Below are positions 15,772-22,718 of a stretch of DNA of 26,535 nt, piece by piece (position 1 is the stretch's first letter; every line of letters starts with the position of its first letter). The translations under genes and the position numbers were made by a program. The stretch comes from RGIG8306 sp964426655 (GTDB lineage Bacteria; Bacillota; Clostridia; Lachnospirales; Lachnospiraceae). Where the stretch lies: assembly GCA_964426655.1 (NCBI GenBank), contig CAYRQT010000028.1, positions 1 through 26,535 on the forward strand, in the 5' to 3' direction. A model generated the notes under the pieces. That model saw only the letters and a program-made list of their open reading frames with translations, was not told where the DNA came from and searched no databases.

Positions 15772-17062
15772 TTGCTCTCTTCCTCCGCTGTCCAAAGCTC
15801 TGTGGCCTTTTTATCTTAAATCCGGTCCCAATGACCAGAAACAAAAACAGGATATCATACTTGTACGTAGTAAATGCCCGTTCCGTTAATCCAAACAACA
15901 TGAACCATATTATATACATTGCGCAAAAATGATATTCCAGGGCCTCCATCCAGCGGAAGGTGTTCATGGACAAAAGAAGAACCAAAAAGAAGAAAAAGAT
16001 GCCCACCAATCCCACATTCAGCCATAATTCCAACAGCACATTATGGGCACCTGTCAGCATACTTCCCCTGAAGGAATTGCTGTAGAAGGCGGTGTGTAGC
16101 AGGGCCACTGCACTGCTGTTTCGCCAGAACATGCCGTAGCCATAGCCCAGAAAGGTATGGTCTTCCGACATCACTTTAATAACCTGCCGCCAAAGGGGGA
16201 CCCGTCCGGTCAAGGTCACATCCTTTCCCAGAAACTCAAACAAAGATTCAAAATATGGGAGAATGGTGAGGGCAAATATGATAAACCCCACACTGCCCAC
16301 AATATATATAACGCCTGGATGCACCCGAAATCCCTTTGCTTTTTTTCTGTCCATTAACAGCAGGTAAACAGCAGGAATCAGCAACTGAATACGGGCCCCT
16401 GTGGCATTGCATAAAAACAACAGGGCAATCTGTACTGCCAGAAGCAGAATAAAACCCCTGCTCACCTTTTCTTTCCCTACTTTTGCCTTAAGAAGCACCA
16501 GCTGCAAAAGAATCAGGCAGGACAGTTCTGCCGCTGCATTATTTTTGGTCTCCAAAAAACCTGTAAAATCGCTTCCCCCAGACTCGGAAGAGAAGGCCAG
16601 GGCAGGGTATGCCAATGTAAAATATAAGGCAACCAAAACAAACAGGGCCTGCGCAAAAATAATGGCATTTAAAATCTGTTTTGTCTGGTATTGATCTACT
16701 GCCCATAGTGCAAACAATGCCGTTACGGAAAAGCGCATACAGCTAATCACCTGCTCCTGGGGGTACAGGGTAACCAGCATGGAAAAGCCAAAAAAGGCTG
16801 CCAGCATCAGGTAGACATACTGGTACCTGGCCTGCAGATTCAGCAACTGGATTTCCAGCACGTTCTGGCTTCCTTTACCCCCTCCAAGACACATGAGCAG
16901 GATTTGCAGTCCAAAGGAACTGTATTCCGCAAAAGTCTCCAAAAACCTACCATATACATCTGCCAGTTTCCCCGGAAATCCCAGGCTGACTAGAATGATG
17001 TAGGAAAAGGCCAGTATTAAGAGGGTTTCTTTTCTACTTCCTATTGTGTCACTGTTTATCAT
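15749..17062 (-). CDS. O-antigen ligase/polymerase-type membrane protein (Wzy-like)
   Basis: About 437 residues with ten or more membrane segments. The large outside loop has TLTGRVPLWRQVIKVMSEDH, FLGYGYGMFW and AHNVLLELWLNVGLVG, the conserved region of the O-antigen ligase (Wzy_C/WaaL) family. With Wzx- and Wzz-like genes beside it, polymerisation of flipped repeat units is the likely job; ligation to a wall or lipid acceptor is the alternative. The start is uncertain: ATG 17062 overlaps the preceding stop by 14 bases with a weak GGAAACGG site. ATG 17086 has GAGGAAAG but very short spacing, and the frame stays open to 17128. Confidence 0.8.
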   Translation of the reverse strand: MINSDTIGSRKETLLILAFSYIILVSLGFPGKLADVYGRFLETFAEYSSFGLQILLMCLGGGKGSQNVLEIQLLNLQARYQYVYLMLAAFFGFSMLVTLYPQEQVISCMRFSVTALFALWAVDQYQTKQILNAIIFAQALFVLVALYFTLAYPALAFSSESGGSDFTGFLETKNNAAAELSCLILLQLVLLKAKVGKEKVSRGFILLLAVQIALLFLCNATGARIQLLIPAVYLLLMDRKKAKGFRVHPGVIYIVGSVGFIIFALTILPYFESLFEFLGKDVTLTGRVPLWRQVIKVMSEDHTFLGYGYGMFWRNSSAVALLHTAFYSNSFRGSMLTGAHNVLLELWLNVGLVGIFFFFLVLLLSMNTFRWMEALEYHFCAMYIIWFMLFGLTERAFTTYKYDILFLFLVIGTGFKIKRPQSFGQRRKRANVGLQVH

Positions 17063-18719
17063 CCGTTTCCGGTTTGTCTGTACCATCTTTCCTCGCATTT
17101 TCAGAAGTATCGGTTTTCCAGCTGCCATCCAGCCCCATTTTCATCAGGGACTCCAATGCATCCTCATCGGAGTAGGATGCCCCGCTTTCAGAAGATTGCT
17201 TCAGGATATCCGCCGGTGTGATTAAACCCGGTTTTCCTTTTTCTGAATTCTTCACACTGTCCTTATTGTCTGCATTTCCTCCTGGCGGATTGTTTGTGAA
17301 GGGATACTGGGGATTTCTTCTCCCTGTTCCAGACACTGTCCCGCCGGTTTCTCCTCCTGTCATAAAATTCATTTTTCCCATGGATTTAACATCATTAACG
17401 ATACAACCCAATACCCTGGTACCTGACTTATCCATTTTCTCAACTGCCCGCTGAATTTCGTGCATGGAAACAGTATCAAAGCGAATAACAAAAACTGCAG
17501 CATCGGCCAGCTGACCCAGACTCAAAGTGTAGGATTCCTGTCCCAGGGAGGGGGCATCCAGAATCACATAGTCAAATCCTTCTGCAATTTCCCTGATAAA
17601 ATCGAATAAAGTCTGGTCCACCTGTACTGCATTTCTCTCCAGAACTGTGGGCAGAAGGTACAGGAACGCATTCAGGGGAATTATGGCCTCCGAAGCAGTT
17701 ACTTCTCCCTTGTACAGGGAGTTCAAAGAATGACTATAGTCAATGTCTTCCAGAAAACGTCTGCCAAGAGCCGGGTTTTTCATATCCAGATCAAGCAGAA
17801 GAACTTTATTCTCCATAAAAGACAATTGGAGGGCCACATTGGCTGCCACACTGGATTTTCCCTCTCCCTCTTCTGTGGATGTAACGTAAAAAATATGCTG
17901 TTTGCCTTTGCTCCCCAGAAGATTTCTAATGATATAAGCTGAGGAGGAAAAATTCTGTTCAATTTTAGAGGTTGGGCCTTCCACCGGAAGCAGCTTCGGT
18001 TTTGCATGGAAAAAGGCCTCATTATGAGGGATGCTGCCAATTCGGTCCATTCCCAGAACATTTTCCACATCGTTCAGATTCAGCAATGTGGGTTTTAAAA
18101 TCAGATCCAATACGGCAATGCCCACGCCGGAAAGAAAGCCCAGGGCAATCATGAATCCCCACAGGTTGCCGTATCCGCTTCCCACCACAAAATATTTAGC
18201 TGTGGGCTGATCGATGGTGGCCACATTTCCGATCATCAGCGTTTCCGGAAGGATTTCTCCTGCCGCTTCCAGAATGGCATTCATCAACAAGATGCCCTCT
18301 TCATCGCTGCTCCAGTCCAAAGTAATTTCGATAATCTGTGTTTCATTATACCGGCTTAAGCTCAGACTGTCTGATAAATCTGATGCAGAAACCAGCTGCA
18401 GATCGGCCAATGTTATGGCTTCTTCCAGAACCCGGTCACTTTTCATCACATAGGTCACTGCATCCACCATGTCCTGGGCCAGGTAAAAATCATTTGGATT
18501 AAGATAGGCGGAATTGCCTGTGAAATTCCCCGTGGAAGACTGAGCCGTCACTGCAATGGAACAGGAGATTTCATAATTTTTAATTTCTCCCCGGATATAA
18601 TTCAGTACATTAATGCCCAGGGCAAAGAAAAACCCCAGTAACGTCAGCACCACGATCAGAGCCCATCTTTTTAAAAGGGCATACAGTATATCCCCCAGCC
18701 GTATCTGAATACCATTCAT
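17049..18719 (-). CDS. Wzz-type chain-length regulator fused to a tyrosine-kinase-type ATPase
   Basis: 556 residues. Residues 1-210 are a Wzz/CpsC part with membrane helices at about 18-40 and 183-205 and an outside domain between. Residues 255-450 are a CpsD/BY-kinase-type ATPase: Walker A STEEGEGKSS (K288), Walker A' VLLLDLDM (306-313), Walker B DYVILDAP (383-390). The tail (453-556) is Gly-, Asn- and Asp-rich and lacks the tyrosine cluster that BY-kinases autophosphorylate; only two tyrosines (472, 516) are there. It would control polymer length and export. It starts four bases after the Cna-B gene with GGAGATTAAAAG as ribosome site. No partner phosphatase gene is in the window. Confidence 0.85.
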   Translation of the reverse strand: MNGIQIRLGDILYALLKRWALIVVLTLLGFFFALGINVLNYIRGEIKNYEISCSIAVTAQSSTGNFTGNSAYLNPNDFYLAQDMVDAVTYVMKSDRVLEEAITLADLQLVSASDLSDSLSLSRYNETQIIEITLDWSSDEEGILLMNAILEAAGEILPETLMIGNVATIDQPTAKYFVVGSGYGNLWGFMIALGFLSGVGIAVLDLILKPTLLNLNDVENVLGMDRIGSIPHNEAFFHAKPKLLPVEGPTSKIEQNFSSSAYIIRNLLGSKGKQHIFYVTSTEEGEGKSSVAANVALQLSFMENKVLLLDLDMKNPALGRRFLEDIDYSHSLNSLYKGEVTASEAIIPLNAFLYLLPTVLERNAVQVDQTLFDFIREIAEGFDYVILDAPSLGQESYTLSLGQLADAAVFVIRFDTVSMHEIQRAVEKMDKSGTRVLGCIVNDVKSMGKMNFMTGGETGGTVSGTGRRNPQYPFTNNPPGGNADNKDSVKNSEKGKPGLITPADILKQSSESGASYSDEDALESLMKMGLDGSWKTDTSENARKDGTDKPETDDKQ

Positions 18720-18722
18720 CTT

Positions 18723-20291
18723 TTAATCTCCTGACCGTCTCCTCTTCTTCCTTGTGCGAAAAAGATGTATGAGAACCACTATAAAAGTAATGAGCAAAAT
18801 TGCCACAAAAACTGCACCAATGATCATCAATACACTCATGAATGTGAACACAGGCACCTTCCAGATCTGAATATCTACCGTATTTTCCACCGTAAAAGCA
18901 AACTGCTTTTCTCCATCCCCTCTCACCACATAATAATCCCCTTCCGCAAGGGTATAAAATGACTTCGGGGCACTTCCGGTTTTCCAGGTATCCACCAAAA
19001 TACCGCTACTGTTGTACAGGGAAAGGGTCAGATTGGATACATTGTTTCTGCTGATATAATCAATTGCCGCAATGGATACCCTAAGCATTCTGTTGGTCAG
19101 CTGCAATGTCTTCTGTGCCTCACCCTCTATTCTTCCGTCTGCAGAAACAACAAATGAAAAGGTTTCCTCATCCGTCAGATAATTTTCCAGGGCAGTCAGC
19201 TGGCGGATACTATAGGTGGTGTTTTTCTCTATGTCAGAAAGGGTGATGTTTCCATTACCATCTGTATAGACTTCCTCTGTGACATCCCCGTGCTCCACTT
19301 CAAAAGCAGCCCCCTCCAGGCCTGTGGTGGTATACAGTTCGTCTGAAAGGTTCAGGAAAATTTCTGTTTTCTCCAAGGAAATCTGAACTGGTTCTGATGC
19401 CTCCCCTTCCTGGTCCAGTGTTACGGAAAGGTCCTCTTTAACCCCGGCATAATATTCCGGATACTGTGTCTGCTTTAAGCTGTAACTGCCCAGATACAAG
19501 GCGTCGCTTTTTCCATATCCGTCTGCATCGCAGTCAATGCTGCCCACCTTTTCCCCATCTGTATAACGAACGGTGCCATCTCCAGTTACCACATCTCCAT
19601 CTGCATAAATATCAAAACTGCCATTTCCAACCTCAGTGCCTGAATCCTGATCCGTAAGTTGTACCTGAATGATCCCTTTTTCTGCATCAAGGGGCACTTT
19701 GACCACATAGGGATCTGACCAGTCATGATATTCCTCTATTTCAAAATACTGATCCTCCGCCCAGCCATATCCTTCCACATCCGAGATCTGCCGCAAAAAA
19801 TAGGTGCCATCATATATTTTTTCGGGAAGGTAAAAGGTCCCATCTTCTGTGGTGGCAAAATTCTTATATGAAATCTTTTCCGGATAATAGGTATTCAATA
19901 TCTGTAAAGTGCCAGATTTTTCATACAGATTAAAATAAACATCTCCAATCTGAATAACATTGCCGGTCTCTGCATCCACCAGCACAATCAGCACTGCAGA
20001 TTTTTCTTCATCATCCTCTTCACCGCCTCCGCCGCCTTCATTCTCTTCTGTTTCCTGCCCCCCCCTGGTCTCCTGCTCCACCGTGGTTTCTGCCACAGTA
20101 GTTCCCGATTCAGCAGAAGATTCCGATTCCAGCGAGACGCTTTTCGTGTCTGGTTCATAGGTAAAATACAGCCCCAAAAGAATCAACAGCATGATCAGCA
20201 CAAAGACAAGACCCGTCATCAGGTCCGTGGCCGGTTGCCACAGGTTATTTCCCTCACCATCCACTTTCTTTTTATAAGATTTTTTTTTCAT
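18723..20291 (-). CDS. MotB/ExbD-like membrane protein with Cna-B-like extracellular repeats
   Basis: 522 residues. A basic N-terminus leads to NNLWQPATDLMTGLVFVLIM, a single membrane helix (about 24-44) with an acidic residue (D23) at its start, as in MotB, ExbD and ZorB where that Asp carries the ion. Then come an acidic Glu/Gly linker (46-97) and four beta-sandwich-like repeats (about 98-202, 207-305, 308-398, 403-474) with SpaA/Cna-B marks such as YFNLYEKSG, GTFYLPEKIYDGTYFLRQI and GSFDIYADGD. A second helix (480-511) and RTRKKRRRSGD end the protein. No peptidoglycan-binding OmpA-like domain is present. Its ATG overlaps the MotA-EAL stop (ATGA), with AGGGGG as ribosome site, so the two are made together. 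MotB-like identity rests on the helix pattern and on the partner. Confidence 0.7.
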   Translation of the reverse strand: MKKKSYKKKVDGEGNNLWQPATDLMTGLVFVLIMLLILLGLYFTYEPDTKSVSLESESSAESGTTVAETTVEQETRGGQETEENEGGGGGEEDDEEKSAVLIVLVDAETGNVIQIGDVYFNLYEKSGTLQILNTYYPEKISYKNFATTEDGTFYLPEKIYDGTYFLRQISDVEGYGWAEDQYFEIEEYHDWSDPYVVKVPLDAEKGIIQVQLTDQDSGTEVGNGSFDIYADGDVVTGDGTVRYTDGEKVGSIDCDADGYGKSDALYLGSYSLKQTQYPEYYAGVKEDLSVTLDQEGEASEPVQISLEKTEIFLNLSDELYTTTGLEGAAFEVEHGDVTEEVYTDGNGNITLSDIEKNTTYSIRQLTALENYLTDEETFSFVVSADGRIEGEAQKTLQLTNRMLRVSIAAIDYISRNNVSNLTLSLYNSSGILVDTWKTGSAPKSFYTLAEGDYYVVRGDGEKQFAFTVENTVDIQIWKVPVFTFMSVLMIIGAVFVAILLITFIVVLIHLFRTRKKRRRSGD

Positions 20292-21868
20292 AGTGATTCC
20301 CCCTTGACAACTTTATCAAATTCCTCAAGGGATAAAGGTTTTGAAAAGTAAAATCCCTGCCCTTCTGTACATCCTGCCTTTCTGAGCGCATTCAGCTGCT
20401 CCATATTTTCTATACCCTCTGCCATGATGGTAATATTCTGTTTTCGTGCTCTTTCAAACAGCTCCATCAGCCCGTTCAAATTGTTTTCTTCCTCAAAATA
20501 TCTCAAATCCAGCTTTAATACACCGGCATTTATGCCAGTTCTGTCCACAAAATTAAAGGCAACATAATCGCCGTTAAACCCGTCCATAACCACTTTAAAG
20601 CCGGCTTTCATCAGATGCTCTTCCAGTTCATTGACGAGTCCCTGGGACTGCAGATAAGCATTTTCTGATATTTCAATATCCAGATACTTGGGCGGAATAT
20701 CGTACTTATCCAGCATTTCCTCAAAAAAGCTGCCCACATCCAATGCCAGAATGTCTGTTTTTGTCACATTGACAGAAAGAGGAATAGGCCTGTACCCCTC
20801 CTCCAGCCACTTTCGGATGGTTTTACAGACCTCTTCCCAGATATATTGATCCAGTTTTGTTATGTACCCATTGCTTTCCAGCAGTGGAATAAAAACTGCT
20901 GGAGAAATCAGGCCTAAAGAGCCATGGTTCCACCTGACAAGAGCCTCTGCACCCACGATTTTTTTTGTGCTAAGCTCATAACGAGGCTGAAGAAAAAAGA
21001 TGAATTCCCTGTTTTTCAGCCCATCCAGAATCTGGGGCATCAGAATCTGCTCATTTCTGTTATGCCCCCCTTTTCCATTTCCCTCTCCACCTCCAGCCAG
21101 AGAATAACCTCCATTTCTGGGCAGGCGTTCCAGGAGTTTCACAATATTTCTGACTTCCGTCCACTCCATATATCTTGTCTGCTCATCCGTGGCAGGAACA
21201 ATGTATTTATGAAAATCCTCCATAAACATTCCTGCTTCCCTACTTAAAGTGTTTTTAATGATATTATAGGAAATATTGAATATTATGGACAAAATGATTC
21301 CGGAAATGGATGTATAAAATGCAACATTTATTCCAAGAAGTATGGTTTCTATACTTTCCAGTATTTCATCAATATTGCTGAGTCCAATCTGCTGCAAACT
21401 GTACAACAGGCCTACAAAAGTTCCCAGCAACCCCAGACTCGTCATGGTGCCTGGAATCTGCGCAGCTACCCCCTGCCAGCTTAACAGCGCCAGCACATCC
21501 TCATTGATGTATTCTTCAATATCGGTCATGACCTGCCCTGCATCTCGCTGTGCCTTTATTTTTTCCCTGTAATCCCCAAAGATTTTATCCAGTTTTTTCT
21601 GTTCAAAATATTTTTCCGTACCAAGGACGGAAACCCAGGCCACTTCAGAGGAAGTATCTTCTGCCCTCCTCATTTTTTTCCTTGCCTGATCAAAGGCAGT
21701 GATAAAAAGCAGCATAGGAAACAGGCAGGAAACAATTCCCACAATGCCTAAGAGTGTAATACAAAAGACAATCACTCTGGAGAGGGTGTCCGGTGAAAAG
21801 AAAGTCAATGCAGCCCCGGCGCCGACAATAATTAGCAAAAATATATACACCAGCTTTTTCAAAGACAT
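20288..21868 (-). CDS. MotA/TolQ/ExbB-like channel protein fused to an EAL domain
   Basis: 526 residues, first gene of the exopolysaccharide operon. Helices at about 5-24 and 33-58, a cytosolic stretch (60-135), then IPGTMTSLGLLGTFVGLLYS (138-157) and NVAFYTSISGIILSI (181-195), the two hallmark helices of MotA/TolQ/ExbB/ZorA channel subunits. After a Gly-rich linker (253-272) comes an EAL domain (275-526): EALVRW (E308), N367, E399 in IEISE, K452 in LKLD, AEGIE (E484), QGFYFSKP (Q504). The DDFGTGYSS loop is changed to DGFNGDYVA from D429, so one catalytic acid is G430. I infer binding of cyclic di-GMP with weak or no hydrolysis. GGGAGG precedes the ATG. Confidence 0.8.
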   Translation of the reverse strand: MSLKKLVYIFLLIIVGAGAALTFFSPDTLSRVIVFCITLLGIVGIVSCLFPMLLFITAFDQARKKMRRAEDTSSEVAWVSVLGTEKYFEQKKLDKIFGDYREKIKAQRDAGQVMTDIEEYINEDVLALLSWQGVAAQIPGTMTSLGLLGTFVGLLYSLQQIGLSNIDEILESIETILLGINVAFYTSISGIILSIIFNISYNIIKNTLSREAGMFMEDFHKYIVPATDEQTRYMEWTEVRNIVKLLERLPRNGGYSLAGGGEGNGKGGHNRNEQILMPQILDGLKNREFIFFLQPRYELSTKKIVGAEALVRWNHGSLGLISPAVFIPLLESNGYITKLDQYIWEEVCKTIRKWLEEGYRPIPLSVNVTKTDILALDVGSFFEEMLDKYDIPPKYLDIEISENAYLQSQGLVNELEEHLMKAGFKVVMDGFNGDYVAFNFVDRTGINAGVLKLDLRYFEEENNLNGLMELFERARKQNITIMAEGIENMEQLNALRKAGCTEGQGFYFSKPLSLEEFDKVVKGESL

Positions 21869-22007
21869 GCCTCCCTTATATCCAACGCTCCGTTTTCACG
21901 GTGCCATCTGTTATAGATCCAGGGGTGTTTCCAGCAGGATTCCTCCTTGATGGCTCAAAACAACAGCCCCCGCATTTTGTTTTATTTGGATCAGTTTCGG
22001 AGAATTT

Positions 22008-22027
22008 CTTAGTTATCCTTAACTAAG
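22008..22027. promoter_or_regulatory. 20-base palindrome, possible operator
   Basis: CTTAGTTATCCTTAACTAAG: perfect 8-base arms around TCCT. It lies in the operon leader and also just before the small plus-strand frame at 22039, so it could be an operator for either, or an RNA hairpin. Confidence 0.5.
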
Positions 22028-22038
22028 CAGGAATGGTC

Positions 22039-22263
22039 ATGTTTATGAAAAGAAAGATCATATCGGATAAAAAGCTGAAGGAAATGTTAAAAGACAGTGT
22101 CCCATTTTACAAACAATACACCACTGTCTGCAAAAGAGAAAAATGCTCCCGCTGCAAAAGTTTATTACCTTGCAAAGGGATTATATTATATAAAAGAATT
22201 GCTTCGATTCATGCATTCTCTATGCTGCTTTTTCATTATTTGTCCCACATTTCCCGAATCTGA
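22039..22263 (+). CDS. Small basic cysteine-containing protein, unrecognised
   Basis: A 74-residue frame, strongly basic at the start (MFMKRKIISDKKLKEML), then a cluster CKREKCSRCKSLLPC that could bind a metal, then a hydrophobic end. AGGA lies six bases before the ATG. It is antisense to the leader of the exopolysaccharide operon and has no clear promoter. The cysteine spacing (C-x4-C-x2-C-x5-C) resembles small zinc-binding peptides, but I do not recognise a family. It could be chance. Confidence 0.3.
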   Translation: MFMKRKIISDKKLKEMLKDSVPFYKQYTTVCKREKCSRCKSLLPCKGIILYKRIASIHAFSMLLFHYLSHISRI

Positions 22264-22331
22264 TTTTTCCTCTATTTATTATATGGCCCATTCGAAAACA
22301 TTTTTCCGTGAATCTTGTTTGGCTCCACAGT

Positions 22332-22370
22332 TCTTTGAAATGAATCAGAAGAAAAGCCCCCCGCATGTTG
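22332..22370. repeat. Degenerate direct repeat, copy 1 (copy 2 at 21939-21979)
   Basis: Both copies contain AGCCCCC(C)GCAT preceded by a TC-TTGA...TCA...AA stretch, about three quarters identical over 38 bases. Both lie in the operon leader. Around copy 2 several reading frames stay open for more than 35 codons, suggesting a dispersed element or old coding sequence. Confidence 0.35.
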
Positions 22371-22427
22371 GGAATGGGTTATGAAAATCCATTCTTATGT
22401 GTTTATCTGCACACACATGCTAGTCTT

Positions 22428-22455
22428 ATTATATTTGGTTTGTTATTATTGTCAA
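22428..22455 (-). promoter_or_regulatory. Consensus sigma-A promoter of the exopolysaccharide operon
   Basis: TTGACA (22450-22455), a 16-base spacer and TATAAT (22428-22433), both perfect, on the minus strand. It is the only strong promoter between the upstream GT2 terminator and the MotA-EAL gene, about 560 bases before its ATG. Confidence 0.8.
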
Positions 22456-22591
22456 CTAAAAAGATTTGCATATGATATTAATTAATGATAACATGGTTTT
22501 TTTTAGTGTAAAGAAAGCAAATTATTCTTTTGGATCAAAAAAATTCCTCTTTAGGGTTAAGGCTTTCTGCCACGCCCCAGTCTTACAGCCA

Positions 22592-22620
22592 TCTGTCCTG
22601 ACAAGCCTCATCAGGACAGA
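22592..22620. other. Perfect 10-base hairpin between operons
   Basis: TCTGTCCTGA (22592-22601) pairs with 22611-22620 around a nine-base loop. It lies just downstream, on the minus strand, of the GT2 terminator. No T-run follows on the minus strand; its role is unknown. Confidence 0.5.
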
Positions 22621-22625
22621 ACAAC

Positions 22626-22681
22626 AAAAAACAGCTCTGTCTGCATACCAAAGAGAATCACTCTTCATGCAAACAAAGCTG
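22626..22681 (-). terminator. Terminator of the second GT2 gene
   Basis: On the minus strand CAGCTTTGTTTGCAT (22667-22681) pairs with ATGCAGACAGAGCTG (22632-22646) with two G-U pairs, plus an inner AGAG/CTCT stem, followed by TTTTTT. Confidence 0.8.
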
Positions 22682-22718
22682 GTTTTTCCTTAACTCTATT
22701 CTATCTGGAAACAACTAT

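Larger units (their letters stand above)
21869..22421 (-). promoter_or_regulatory. Long leader (about 550 bases) of the exopolysaccharide operon
   Basis: Between the predicted start site near 22421 and the MotA-EAL ATG there is no minus-strand gene. The leader contains an inverted repeat AGACAGTG (22092-22099 with 22122-22129), a 20-base palindrome (22008-22027) and two similar segments (22332-22370 and 21939-21979). Just before the gene is CCGT-GAAA-ACGG, a small GNRA-capped hairpin. I looked for the conserved cores of the known cyclic-di-GMP riboswitches and did not find them. Regulation by leader structure is inference. Confidence 0.45.

Noticed and set aside
18723..21868. Zorya-type phage defence for the MotA/MotB-like pair
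   Set aside because: There are no ZorC, ZorD or ZorE genes, the channel carries an EAL domain and the partner has Cna-B-like repeats; the neighbours are polysaccharide genes.
21869..22421. Cyclic-di-GMP riboswitch in the operon leader
   Set aside because: I did not find the conserved cores of class I or II by eye; only a covariance-model search could settle it.
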